Position numbers and translations under genes: made by a program
Shown: one piece after another, positions 27,475 to 35,928 of the stretch
How the letters are laid out: each line of letters opens with the position of its first letter
Position numbering within the stretch: the first letter of the stretch is position 1
The notes under the pieces: model-generated
Databases searched by the model: none
What the model was told of the DNA's origin: nothing
The model's input: the letters and a program-made list of their open reading frames with translations, nothing else
Assembly (NCBI GenBank): GCA_963783355.1
Contig: CAWANF010000007.1
Span: 62,001 to 126,000, forward strand
DNA: 64,000 nucleotides
DNA from: CAWANF01 sp963783355
Lineage (GTDB): Bacteria > Bacteroidota > Rhodothermia > Balneolales > DATFMH01
Reading direction: 5' to 3'

Positions 27475-28275
27475 TTATTTCTCAGTACCCGAGACGTTTT
27501 TTCCCGATTTTCTCTTTAATTCAATCATCCGGTTTATTTCCTCATCGAGATTTTGAAGATAATGCTCAACACTCCATGAGTATTTCCAACCACTTGTTCT
27601 CATCTCAATACCCAGAACCAGTTCAGGTACGGTTTGATAGACCGGTTTGATCGACTCACTAAAATATTTTTGAATAGCATTATTAATTTCATCGCGTTCA
27701 TGTTCATTCAGCGAAAACGCACTGTTTATTATGATTTTCTTTTCCCCATCCGAATGTCCCATCGCTTTTCTAAACTCTTCTTTTTCATCCTGGCTCATCA
27801 ATTTTAATTGCAGAATAAACGTTTTTACTGTCTGTCCCTGCAATTCTTTATCCGTTAAATCAACGATGATCTTTCGGGCGATCTCCATAACCTGCCGGCT
27901 GGTTCTTCTCTTCAGTTCCTGAAGGAAAACCTCATGCTCCCGTTCAACGGTTTCCAGCCAGCGGCTTTTTTGGTGTTCCACGTCAGTCCTCGCATTATCT
28001 ATCAATGATTTTTTCTTATTTTCACCTTCTTCCTGTGCCACTCTCATCATCTCAATGCGATTATTTTCAAATTCTTCATTCCTGGCACGATAACTCTCAG
28101 CTTCTTTCTCGGCTTCAAGCTTGATAGCCTCTGCTTCTTTAATATTTTTCGCAATGTCTTCTTCCCGTTTTACCATGATTCGGACAACGGGTTTATAAAG
28201 AAATTTGCGCAACAAGATTAATAGAATGAGGAAATTGGCAATTTGCGCCCAGAATATGAACCAATCTATTTTCAC
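27475..28275 (-). CDS. atpF: N-type ATPase b subunit (stator stalk), GTG start
   Basis: The 266-residue protein has one N-terminal membrane segment (IFWAQIANFLILLILL) followed by a long charged coiled coil (about residues 30-150) and a C-terminal globular part. N-ATPase b subunits are longer than housekeeping ones (about 160), because the operon lacks a delta subunit and the C-terminal part probably replaces it. The frame is open further upstream, but that extension would overlap the c-subunit gene and precede the membrane helix with an unlikely leader. GTG 28275, two bases after the c stop codon and preceded by AGGGAA, is the best start. It anchors alpha3beta3 to the membrane sector. Confidence 0.88.
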   Translation of the reverse strand: MKIDWFIFWAQIANFLILLILLRKFLYKPVVRIMVKREEDIAKNIKEAEAIKLEAEKEAESYRARNEEFENNRIEMMRVAQEEGENKKKSLIDNARTDVEHQKSRWLETVEREHEVFLQELKRRTSRQVMEIARKIIVDLTDKELQGQTVKTFILQLKLMSQDEKEEFRKAMGHSDGEKKIIINSAFSLNEHERDEINNAIQKYFSESIKPVYQTVPELVLGIEMRTSGWKYSWSVEHYLQNLDEEINRMIELKRKSGKNVSGTEK

Positions 28276-28277
28276 AA

Positions 28278-28556
28278 TTATTTCCCTGCCTGTTGAATGA
28301 CAAAATCCCAGAACGGGTTTGCGAAAATGAGAATCAGTGCTATCACGAAACAATAGATAGCTGTCGACTCAACCATAGCCAACCCTACAAACAGTGTCCG
28401 CGTGATGGTTCCCGATTCATCCGGCTGTTGTGCAATGGAACTAAGTGCCTGTGCCAATGCTTTTCCTTCCCCCAAAGCCGGTGCCGTCGCCCCGATAGCC
28501 ATGGTTATTCCGGCAGTGAAAATTGATACCATACCTATAATACTGATAGTGTCCAT
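28278..28556 (-). CDS. atpE: N-type ATPase c subunit (rotor ring)
   Basis: The 92-residue hairpin has two membrane helices. Helix 2 carries MVESTAIY, matching the Glu-Ser-Thr-x-x-Tyr pattern used for Na+ binding in the Ilyobacter c ring. In helix 1, the Na+-ligand Gln position is occupied by Glu (ALGEGKALAQ), as I recall for other N-ATPase c subunits. The loop QQPDESG is the usual polar loop. A strong GGAG lies before ATG 28556. The ring translocates Na+ or H+; the two carboxylates per hairpin leave the ion undecided, and a related ring has been reported as proton-selective. Confidence 0.95.
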   Translation of the reverse strand: MDTISIIGMVSIFTAGITMAIGATAPALGEGKALAQALSSIAQQPDESGTITRTLFVGLAMVESTAIYCFVIALILIFANPFWDFVIQQAGK

Positions 28557-28574
28557 TCTTACTCTCCTGATTGT

Positions 28575-29288
28575 TTAGACTTTAATTTCTGTGCCTCGAT
28601 TCTCCGGCTCTACCGTCTCCTTTTCTTGTGCTTTTGTAGCGGATGCAATGTAGACAAGAGCCAAAATTGCAAATACATAAGCCTGTATTATTCCTATCAA
28701 AAGGCCTAATACCTGCATGATGATGGGAAAAAATAAAGGTGTGATGCTGATGATTATGGTAACGGCGAGGCTTCCGCTCATAATGTTTCCAAATAAGCGA
28801 ATGGCCAAAGCTACCGTACGCGAAAATTCCCCGATGATGTTAAATGGCAGCATAAAGGGTGTCGGTTGAATATATCTTCGGAAATAACTTTTCGCCCCGT
28901 AACTCGATATCCCGAAAACAGGAACGGCAACAAACACGCAAAAGGCCAGTGCTGCCGTAGTCGACAATGATGCCGTTGGCGGACGAAACCCGGGTATCAT
29001 CGAAAAAATATTCGATGTAACAATGAATAAAAAGAGCGTAGCAATGAATGGCAGGTATTTCCCGGGTTCCTGCCGGCTTGCCTCCATGATCTGCTCCTGA
29101 ATCACCGTTATAATTGATTCAACAGCATTTTGCCAGCGAGAGAACTTCAACCCGGGTTTCAGGTTACGGGTTATCAACCAGGAGCAAACCACCAGGAAAA
29201 GCATGACCCCCCACGAAAATACCAATGTGGCACTGAATTGAATGGTGCCCCATTGCCAATAAATAATATTATCAGGACTAATTTCCAT
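28575..29288 (-). CDS. atpB: N-type ATPase a subunit
   Basis: The 237-residue membrane protein has five to six hydrophobic segments and the essential stator Arg in ALAIRLFGNIMSG, with QAYVFAILALVYIASAT at the C-terminal helix pair. It forms the two half-channels feeding the c ring. The first codon (ATG 29288) overlaps the end of atpR by 11 bases, so the two are translationally coupled. It is 18 bp upstream of atpE. Confidence 0.95.
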   Translation of the reverse strand: MEISPDNIIYWQWGTIQFSATLVFSWGVMLFLVVCSWLITRNLKPGLKFSRWQNAVESIITVIQEQIMEASRQEPGKYLPFIATLFLFIVTSNIFSMIPGFRPPTASLSTTAALAFCVFVAVPVFGISSYGAKSYFRRYIQPTPFMLPFNIIGEFSRTVALAIRLFGNIMSGSLAVTIIISITPLFFPIIMQVLGLLIGIIQAYVFAILALVYIASATKAQEKETVEPENRGTEIKV

Positions 29289-29577
29289 GATGCATCATTT
29301 TTTCATTCGTGTTTTTCTTCCCGATACTTATTCTCTTTATGGAAACGACTCTGGCCAAAATAAAACCAACCAGGGCCGCAACAGCATTTTCCCAATGGCT
29401 GCCCATGATTATGTAAAAACCAATGAGTACAACCATAAGCCGGAATCCAAAACTGACAAGAGCCCATAATGCCGGATTATCCGTATAAGGAAGTCGCTGG
29501 ACGGTGAACCATAATCCGCCGAAGTAAAAAACTCCGAGGATAAGGCCTGCTATGAAAGGATATATTAAGTTCATCAT
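29278..29577 (-). CDS. atpR: N-type ATPase accessory membrane protein AtpR
   Basis: The protein of about 99 residues has three membrane segments (residues 4-22, 38-58, 64-82 approximately) and a charged C-terminal tail. Position between atpQ and the a subunit, length and the pattern of hydrophobic helices identify it as AtpR, one of the two small proteins that mark N-ATPase operons; AtpR is thought to interact with the c ring or its assembly. Five ATG codons cluster at the start; AAAAGG (complement 29587-29592) is best spaced (9 bases) for ATG 29577. If ATG 29586 is used, it overlaps the TGA of a possible upstream small gene as ATGA. Confidence 0.85.
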   Translation of the reverse strand: MMNLIYPFIAGLILGVFYFGGLWFTVQRLPYTDNPALWALVSFGFRLMVVLIGFYIIMGSHWENAVAALVGFILARVVSIKRISIGKKNTNEKMMHHGN

Positions 29578-29582
29578 AAACA

Positions 29583-29702
29583 TCATCCTTTTGGTTTTAC
29601 CTGAGTTATCATTCTCTTTTTGAGTAAGGGGCGAAGAATCCGCGGACCCGGAAAAGCAGTGGTTCCTGTTAACAGGATATATAGTGAAAAACGGTATTCC
29701 AT
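29583..29702 (-). CDS. possible 39-residue small protein between atpQ and atpR
   Basis: The 117-bp gap between atpQ and atpR is exactly filled by an ATG frame of 39 codons. Its ATG begins one base after the atpQ stop (TGATATG) and its TGA overlaps the first atpR ATG as ATGA, the tight spacing typical of coupled operon genes. The peptide starts MEYRFSLYILLTGTTAFPGP, a short hydrophobic N-terminal stretch, and ends with a basic tail (LKKRMITQVKPKG). No homologue is recognised. It could also be a chance frame or a decayed copy of part of a neighbouring gene. Confidence 0.35.
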   Translation of the reverse strand: MEYRFSLYILLTGTTAFPGPRILRPLLKKRMITQVKPKG

Positions 29703-29703
29703 A

Positions 29704-30018
29704 TCAGGATTCCCTGCTCTCTTTACTGACCCAGTACCAGGCGTTCCAGCAACCTAAAAAGATCCCTAAAACCAACATCATCAGTGTCCATGAGAAACGG
29801 CTCTGATACCTGGAATCCAGCCAAATGCCTATTCCCAGGCATATAACGGCCGGGATGCTTACCGACCAGCCGACAAGGCCAAACATTCCAAGTCCATACA
29901 ACAGGCCTTTATCTTTAAAACGCCGTGCCTTCAGTTTCCGGTTCTCTTTTTCAGCAATCTTGTCTGCCAGTTCACCTTTACCGGGCATCTCATCGCCTGA
30001 TGTTGATTCGGTATTCAT
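29704..30018 (-). CDS. atpQ: N-type ATPase accessory membrane protein AtpQ
   Basis: The 104-residue protein has a charged N-terminal half (residues 1-38, Lys/Glu-rich) and two membrane helices (about 42-66 and 74-94), an AtpI-like arrangement. It belongs to the AtpQ family restricted to N-ATPase operons. Its start overlaps the epsilon stop by four bases (30015-30018), so it is co-translated. Suggested roles are c-ring assembly or Mg2+/Ca2+ handling by analogy with AtpI; neither is shown by the sequence. Confidence 0.85.
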   Translation of the reverse strand: MNTESTSGDEMPGKGELADKIAEKENRKLKARRFKDKGLLYGLGMFGLVGWSVSIPAVICLGIGIWLDSRYQSRFSWTLMMLVLGIFLGCWNAWYWVSKESRES

Positions 30019-30413
30019 ACTTTCTTCTCCTGCATTTCTATAAAATGTCTGATGAAATCAACTTCCAGCCTGCTCATCACGGATTGGGTGCTTTTCTCAC
30101 GCTCATCCATTGTTTCGAATTGTTCCCGCACCATTTGCTCCAAAGTCCCGAGATTGGGACCTTCCACCGCATCTTGAACAGAAATCAGCACCTCATAACC
30201 ATGCTTTACCAATATGCCCCGGTCAACAGCCATGAAATGCTCCTCGTTATTTTTCTCATAGATCAATATTCCCGGAACAAGAGCCGCTAAAAAATCAATA
30301 TGACGCGGCAATAACGTGAATGAGCCATTCTGCGCTTCTGCAATAATTTTCGACGTTACCGTTTGTAACAGAATTTTTTGAGGAAGCAATATTTTCAGAA
30401 TCATTTCTACCAT
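30015..30413 (-). CDS. atpC: N-type ATPase epsilon subunit
   Basis: The 132-residue protein has the N-terminal beta-sandwich of F-ATPase epsilon (LKILLPQKIL, then FTLLPRHIDFLAALVPGIL, equivalent to the usual LPxHAPxxxxLxPG block) and a helical C-terminal third. It starts at ATG 30413 after AAAGG, one base after the beta stop; ATG 30404 is an alternative. The C-terminal helix normally regulates ATP hydrolysis. Gene order beta-epsilon at the 5' end of the operon is the N-ATPase order and differs from the housekeeping F-ATPase order. Confidence 0.92.
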   Translation of the reverse strand: MVEMILKILLPQKILLQTVTSKIIAEAQNGSFTLLPRHIDFLAALVPGILIYEKNNEEHFMAVDRGILVKHGYEVLISVQDAVEGPNLGTLEQMVREQFETMDEREKSTQSVMSRLEVDFIRHFIEMQEKKV

Positions 30414-30414
30414 A

Positions 30415-31818
30415 TCAGGCCTTTACCGCTTCATCAATGTTGCCAATCATGTATAACGACTGCTCGCTGTAATCAAGAAATTCATCATTCAGGATGCGCT
30501 CGCATCCATTCAGAGCCTCTTCCAAATCCACAATTTTCCCTTTCATACCCGTAAACTGTTCCGTTACGACAAATGGCTGTGTAAAAAACCGTTCCAGACG
30601 ACGGGCCCTGTTCACTATCTTGCGATCTTCTTTCGAGAGCTCCTCCATTCCGAGCATCGCAATAATATCTTTGAGTTCTTCATAACCCGACAATGTTTCA
30701 CGAACCGACCGGGCAACCTGGTAATGCCGTGAACCGACAACCAGGGGAGAAAGCATTTTAGAATTTGATTTCAGCAGATCTATGGCCGGGTAATACCCCT
30801 GTCCGGCACGCTCACGGGATAATACAATGAAGGCCGAAAGATGTGAAAACGTATGGGTAACGGCGGGATCTGTGAAATCATCAGCGGGAACATATACAGC
30901 CTGAATGGACGTGATTGAGCCGGAATGGGTATTACATATACGTTCCTCAAGTTCCGCCAGTTCTGTTCCAAGTGTAGGCTGATAACCCATACGTGAAGTA
31001 ATTCTTCCTAATAATCCGGAAATTTCAGAACCGGCCTGAACAAATCGGAATATATTGTCTATCAAAAGTAAAACATCCTGCCGCGTTTCATCTCTGAAAA
31101 ACTCTGCCATCGTCAAAGCAACCTGACCGACACGAAAACGGGCACCCGGGGGTTCATTCATCTGCCCGAAAACTAAAACGGAATTAGGTAAAACACCGGC
31201 TCGCCGGATTTCACTATATAATTCTTCCGCCTCCCGGCATCGCTCACCGATACCGCAAAAAATGCTGATTCCTTCATGTTTAACGACCATATTTTGAATC
31301 ATTTCCATGATAAGGATCGTCTTGCCCACGCCGGCTCCACCGAATAATCCTGCTTTTCCACCCTTTTCCAGCGGAGATAAAATATCTATGGCTTTGATTC
31401 CGGTTACCAAAATTTCTTTGGTGGTCGTGTGTTGAGAAAGGGGAACACGAGGCTGATGAATGGAACGGTAAACGACTTCACCGATTTCATCCTGACGGTT
31501 CAGTGATTCTCCAAAGACATTAAAAATTCGCCCCAGTATATTGCGTCCAACCGGTGCCTTTAACGTCTCTCCTGTATCATAAATCTTTTGCCCCCGGTAC
31601 AAGCCGCTTGTGGTGGTCAGAGCCATCCCCCTTACGGTTGAATCATCGAGATGAATCACAACTTCAATTACCGTTTCGCCATTTTGGCCCGTTATTAATT
31701 TATTGAAGATAGGTGGCAGGGACTCACTAAACCGGCCGTCTATGATGCTTCCACGCACCGAGATTATCTCTCCGACGTTTTTAAAGTCAGATAGGCCATT
31801 CGGAGAACTCGTCTTCAT
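30415..31818 (-). CDS. atpD: N-type ATPase beta subunit
   Basis: The 467-residue catalytic subunit has Walker A GGAGVGKTILIMEM, IFCGIGERCREAEELY (catalytic Glu region), LLLIDNIFRFVQAGSEISGLLGR (Walker B) and AVYVPADDFTDPA. The frame continues two codons upstream to a GTG at 31824, but the AGGGGG site (complement 31824-31829) suits ATG 31818. It opens the N-ATPase operon. N-ATPases are laterally spread second ATPases that run beside the housekeeping enzyme and are thought to expel Na+ (or H+) under stress. The ppsA stop lies only 32 bp upstream, so both could share a transcript. Confidence 0.96.
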   Translation of the reverse strand: MKTSSPNGLSDFKNVGEIISVRGSIIDGRFSESLPPIFNKLITGQNGETVIEVVIHLDDSTVRGMALTTTSGLYRGQKIYDTGETLKAPVGRNILGRIFNVFGESLNRQDEIGEVVYRSIHQPRVPLSQHTTTKEILVTGIKAIDILSPLEKGGKAGLFGGAGVGKTILIMEMIQNMVVKHEGISIFCGIGERCREAEELYSEIRRAGVLPNSVLVFGQMNEPPGARFRVGQVALTMAEFFRDETRQDVLLLIDNIFRFVQAGSEISGLLGRITSRMGYQPTLGTELAELEERICNTHSGSITSIQAVYVPADDFTDPAVTHTFSHLSAFIVLSRERAGQGYYPAIDLLKSNSKMLSPLVVGSRHYQVARSVRETLSGYEELKDIIAMLGMEELSKEDRKIVNRARRLERFFTQPFVVTEQFTGMKGKIVDLEEALNGCERILNDEFLDYSEQSLYMIGNIDEAVKA

Positions 31819-31850
31819 CGACACCCCCTGTTAACGGATGAAACGCACTG

Positions 31851-34256
31851 TCAGTTAGCGACTAAATTCTTTTTCTTTTCGGCAAGACTAACGCGATGTA
31901 TGACTTTCAAAACACTGTCGGGATTTAAGGAAATAGAATCGATACCTGCTTCAACAAGAAACTTCGCATAATCGGGATTATCGCTGGGCGCCTGCCCGCA
32001 AAATCCCACCTTACAACCGACTTTGTGAGCTCTCTTAATGACATCACGTATCGATCTCGTGACGGCTTCGTTATCTTCTTCAAACAGATAAGCCAATTCG
32101 GACGAATCCCGGTCGACACCTAAGATAAGCTGCGTCAAATCATTTGAACCGATTGAAAAACCATCAAATCGTGCAGCAAACTTCTCTGCAAGAATAACAT
32201 TAGACGGAATCTCGCACATTACATAAACCTCAAGGCTGTTCCGGCCTCGTTTAAGTCCGTTATCGGACATCACCTTAAGCACTTTGTCAGCCTCTTCGGG
32301 TGTCCGGCAGAATGGTATCATCACCACAATATTCAATAACCCAATTTCCTGTCGTGCTTTCTTAACAGCCTTGCACTCCAGTGCAAAACCTTCTTTATAA
32401 CCTTCACTGTAATAACGGGAAGCACCACGCCAGCCAATCATCGGATTTTCTTCTTTAGGCTCAAATGAAGCTCCGCCAATCAAATCGGCATATTCATTAG
32501 TTTTAAAATCACTCATGCGCACAATGACCGGATTCGGGTACTGGGAACAGGCAATTTTAGCTATGCCTCTGGCCAGGTGGTCTATGAAATATTGTTTTTT
32601 ATCTTCGTAACCGCGTGTCAGTTTCAGTATCTCATGACGGCTTTCTTCGTCTTTAACTTCATCAAAACGTATCAATGCCATTGGATGGATACGAATATGA
32701 TTACTGATAATGAACTCCATACGTGCCAGGCCGATACCATCTACCGGCAGGCGCCACCATTTGAGGGAGCCCTCGGGTGTAGCCAGGTTCATCATGATTT
32801 GCGTGCGTGTCTTTCCAATATCACGCAGGCTGATATCCGATACTTCGAAATCCAATAAACCATCATAGACATTACCGGTTTCACCTTCGGCACAGGAAAG
32901 GGTGATTTCCTGGCCTTCCCTAAGAATTTGTGTAGCATCTCCGGTTCCCACTATTGCCGGGATACCAAGCTCACGACTTACAATGGCAGCATGACAGGTC
33001 CTTCCACCAAAATCGGTGATGATGCCTGAAATTTTCCTCATAGCCTGCACCCAGTCCGGTTCCGTCATCTCGGTTACTATGATACTATTCTCAGGCACTT
33101 TTTCAAGTTCTTCAACATTTTTCACATGGAAAACCGATCCCGAAGCAATAGAACTGCCGATACTGAGCCCCGTTACCAAAACCGGTCCGTGGGCTTTTAA
33201 TTTATAAGTCTGAAAACTATCTGTTTTACGGACAGACTGAACGGTTTCCGGCCGTGCCTGAACGATGAACATTTCCCCGCTGTCACCATCTTTTGCCCAT
33301 TCGATATCCATCGGTTTTTTATAGTGATCTTCGATGATTACTGCCCAACGTGACAGGGTCAATATCTCGTCATCACTTAAAACAAACTGGTGTTGTTCGA
33401 CAATGGGAGTGTGAATATTTTCAGTCAGACGGCTGCTCCCGGAGGCATAAACCATTTTTTTATCTTTGGAACCAAGTTTTTTTTCTACAATGGGCTTTAG
33501 GTTCTTATTTTTCAATAATGGCTTAAAAACGGCATATTGATCCGGATTTACCGTCCCTTTTACGATATTTTCCCCCAGTCCCCAGGCGGCATTGATTAAA
33601 ATGATATCGGGAAAGCCGCTCTCTGTATCAATCGTGAACATGACACCGGCACCGGCTTTGTCGGAACGAACCATTTTCTGAATTCCAATGGAAAGTGCCA
33701 CCTGCATATGATTAAATCCTTTTTCTTCCCTGTATGCGATAGCTCGATCGGTATATAATGATGCATAACATTTACGGCAGGCATCGAGCAGTTCTTCTTC
33801 ACCAACGACATTCAGAAAGGTTTCTTGCTGGCCTGCGAAGCTGGCCTCGGGAAGATCTTCGGCTGTTGCACTGCTTCTGACAGCCACGTCAGCTTCCGTC
33901 ACACCATATTTTTTACTTAATTCATTATACGCCTCCCGGATCGATTCGGCCAGATAGGCCGGAAAAGTAGCATTTCGAAATAACCGCCGGATATTCCGTC
34001 CGGTCTCTTCCAATGAGGCTTCACCCATCTCATAATGTTCCAGGTAATCACTGATTTGTTCCCTGAGATTGTTGACTGTCAGAAAAGTCCAAAAAGCTTC
34101 TGCCGTGGTAGCAAAACCTGATGGTACATTAACACCCTGTTTATTTAATGTACTGTGCATTTCACCTAATGAAGCATTTTTACCACCTACAAGTGGAATA
34201 TCAGATGCCGTAATGTTTTCGAACCACTTTATATGCGTCTCTCTGTTGATATTCAT
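31851..34256 (-). CDS. ppsA: phosphoenolpyruvate synthase
   Basis: The 801-residue enzyme has the three-domain layout of PpsA: N-terminal ATP-binding domain (GGKNASLGEM, VRSSATAEDLPEASFAGQQET), the swivelling phosphohistidine domain DFGGRTCHAAIVSRELGIPA (His near residue 422) and the C-terminal PEP/pyruvate TIM barrel ending in GFCGQAPSDNPDYAKFLVE. It makes PEP from pyruvate using ATP and water, feeding gluconeogenesis. It lies 32 bp before the N-ATPase beta gene. A TATAAT hexamer lies about 80 bases upstream of its ATG. The ribosome site is weak (AGG six bases before the ATG). Pyruvate phosphate dikinase is excluded by length. Confidence 0.95.
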   Translation of the reverse strand: MNINRETHIKWFENITASDIPLVGGKNASLGEMHSTLNKQGVNVPSGFATTAEAFWTFLTVNNLREQISDYLEHYEMGEASLEETGRNIRRLFRNATFPAYLAESIREAYNELSKKYGVTEADVAVRSSATAEDLPEASFAGQQETFLNVVGEEELLDACRKCYASLYTDRAIAYREEKGFNHMQVALSIGIQKMVRSDKAGAGVMFTIDTESGFPDIILINAAWGLGENIVKGTVNPDQYAVFKPLLKNKNLKPIVEKKLGSKDKKMVYASGSSRLTENIHTPIVEQHQFVLSDDEILTLSRWAVIIEDHYKKPMDIEWAKDGDSGEMFIVQARPETVQSVRKTDSFQTYKLKAHGPVLVTGLSIGSSIASGSVFHVKNVEELEKVPENSIIVTEMTEPDWVQAMRKISGIITDFGGRTCHAAIVSRELGIPAIVGTGDATQILREGQEITLSCAEGETGNVYDGLLDFEVSDISLRDIGKTRTQIMMNLATPEGSLKWWRLPVDGIGLARMEFIISNHIRIHPMALIRFDEVKDEESRHEILKLTRGYEDKKQYFIDHLARGIAKIACSQYPNPVIVRMSDFKTNEYADLIGGASFEPKEENPMIGWRGASRYYSEGYKEGFALECKAVKKARQEIGLLNIVVMIPFCRTPEEADKVLKVMSDNGLKRGRNSLEVYVMCEIPSNVILAEKFAARFDGFSIGSNDLTQLILGVDRDSSELAYLFEEDNEAVTRSIRDVIKRAHKVGCKVGFCGQAPSDNPDYAKFLVEAGIDSISLNPDSVLKVIHRVSLAEKKKNLVAN

Positions 34257-34585
34257 AGTATACCTATGCTTTTAATTCCCCCTGACCCATTTTATTTTTT
34301 CTCCTTATTACCCTAAAAATATCACACCCGACTGATGATTATACCTTGTAACTAAATGATTAAAAAAAAGCTACCCGGAGCTATTTCTTGGTTTGGGGGT
34401 ATTGGCAAAAGCCACTCAAGTTTTTACTCCAGGATAGCCTAAAACGAATTCGTTCGTGATCTTTATTATTTTATGCTGCTTATTTTCTCCTTTTTATCGT
34501 ATCGCTTAAAAAAAACCGCCAACCTTCTCTTTTCTTTGATTCCAGATTATTAAATGCGTTTCTGAGATTAAAAAGATTGTTTCCT
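34257..34585 (-). promoter_or_regulatory. ppsA leader and hsp20 3' region; possible promoter
   Basis: This 329-bp non-coding gap lies between hsp20 and ppsA, both on the - strand. A TATAAT hexamer (complement at 34338-34343) is positioned to drive ppsA. Just upstream of it on the - strand, a small AGCT/AGCT hairpin is followed by eight T residues (near 34363-34384), a weak terminator candidate. A long untranslated leader for ppsA is implied if the TATAAT is used. No known riboswitch was recognised. Confidence 0.35.
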
Positions 34586-35035
34586 TTATCGGATTTCAAT
34601 TTTATGCGGTTTGGTCTTTTCAACTTTCGGAACATGAATAGTCAATACGCCATCTTTGAACGTAGCTTCAATTTTGTCCTCTTTTACTGCCTGTGGCAAT
34701 GTAAAAGCGCGATAGAAATTGCCATGAATCCGTTCTTTCCGGAAATAGCCTTGTTCTTTTGTTGTTTCTGCTTTTTTTCGTTCTCCGCTTATCGCAAGAA
34801 CATTATCCTGCATATTGACTGTCAGTTCTTTCTTGGAAACCCCTGGTAAATCCATACTGATAGTATATTCCTCTTCCGTTTCATACATATCGGCACGCGG
34901 GGCCCATACCGATTCCATGATGTCATCATTTTCTTCGAACCACCTGAGTGGCAGGACATCGTCAAAGAAACGATCCATTTCACGGCGTATGCTTTTTAGC
35001 GGAGCAAGAGGAGAATAACGTGTAATTTCTGACAT
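34586..35035 (-). CDS. small heat shock protein Hsp20
   Basis: The 149-residue protein is an alpha-crystallin family chaperone: N-terminal arm (LAPLKSIRREMDRFFDD), alpha-crystallin domain (about residues 45-138) with MDLPGVSKKELTV and the closing FKDGVLTIHVPKVE, and a short C-terminal tail with an IxI-type IEIR. AAAAGGATT precedes ATG 35035 at good spacing. It holds unfolding proteins without ATP. It sits between ppsA and the two-component regulator gene on the same strand, with a 204-bp gap to the latter, so it probably has its own promoter. Confidence 0.95.
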   Translation of the reverse strand: MSEITRYSPLAPLKSIRREMDRFFDDVLPLRWFEENDDIMESVWAPRADMYETEEEYTISMDLPGVSKKELTVNMQDNVLAISGERKKAETTKEQGYFRKERIHGNFYRAFTLPQAVKEDKIEATFKDGVLTIHVPKVEKTKPHKIEIR

Positions 35036-35239
35036 TTGAATCCTTTTGTTTCCAGAGTTTCTAAAAAATTGATTTTATCCATTCTGAGTAACTATAATTA
35101 AAGCATATACACTCGAAACCATTGACAGTTTTAACTGTTGTGATATGTAATCATAGCCATAACTTCCATGTAATATGTTATCCTACATGGCGTTCTTTAC
35201 GTTTTACCCATAAATCATCGGTTTGTATTCCCAATCGTT

Positions 35240-35893
35240 TCAGGTATTACTTTCACCTTCCACCCACTGGACGGCGTGAAGCATCAATTCGGTTGCATTG
35301 CTTAGGTTCAGCTTGTTTTTAATACGCGCACGGTACGATTCGACGGTTTTTACGGAAAGGTATAATCGTTCCGCAATTTCTCTGGTACCCATACCGCGGC
35401 CCGTCAATTCAAAAACTTCCAGTTCGCGGTCACTCAACACTTCAAGAGGAGACTGATTCAATTGTTTGTGTCCGGAAGCCATGCCTACCAACAGTCGATC
35501 ATTTATTTCATCACTTACATAAATACCGCCGTTTAATACTCGTCTGACCGCTTTAAGAATTTCTTCCCCGGCAACCATTTTCATAATATAACCCCTCGCC
35601 CCGGCACGAATAGCCCGTTCAGCGTACAAAGCTTCATCATGTCGAGAAACCACTAAAATGAGCATATCCGGTTTCATAGCGAGAATATGTTTGGTTAGTT
35701 CCAGTCCGCTCATCCCCGGAAGAGATACATCGATAACGGCCATGTCGGGTTTTAGCTTTTCCATCGCTTCCAATGCTTCTTCGGCTTTCGAGGCCTGACT
35801 GCAAACGGACAAATCCGGCTCAGCACTGATGATCATTGCAAGTCCCTTTCTCATCAACGGATGATCATCCACAATTAGAATCTGTTTTTTCAT
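35240..35893 (-). CDS. NarL/FixJ-family response regulator
   Basis: The 217-residue protein has a receiver domain (residues 1-120: ILIVDDHPLMRKGL, phospho-acceptor Asp55 in MAVIDVSLPGMSG, and the conserved Lys shifted to YIMKMVAGEE) and a LuxR-type HTH domain (about 150-212: LSDRELEVFELTGRGMGTREIAERL, SVKTVESYRARIKNKL). It is encoded 35 bp after the large histidine kinase on the same strand and is almost certainly its partner. The nearby Hsp20, ppsA, N-ATPase and stress genes are candidate targets; this is inference. Confidence 0.93.
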   Translation of the reverse strand: MKKQILIVDDHPLMRKGLAMIISAEPDLSVCSQASKAEEALEAMEKLKPDMAVIDVSLPGMSGLELTKHILAMKPDMLILVVSRHDEALYAERAIRAGARGYIMKMVAGEEILKAVRRVLNGGIYVSDEINDRLLVGMASGHKQLNQSPLEVLSDRELEVFELTGRGMGTREIAERLYLSVKTVESYRARIKNKLNLSNATELMLHAVQWVEGESNT

Positions 35894-35928
35894 ATTTTGC
35901 TCTCTTGTTAACTGACTGGTTTTGGATT

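Noticed and set aside
34363..34450. GC-rich segment in the ppsA leader with GGCAAAAGCC and CCCGGAGC stretches, reminiscent of a cyclic-di-GMP riboswitch
   Set aside because: No conserved P1/P2/P3 stems or the tetraloop-receptor pattern could be laid out on either strand; the stems found are only 3-4 bp.
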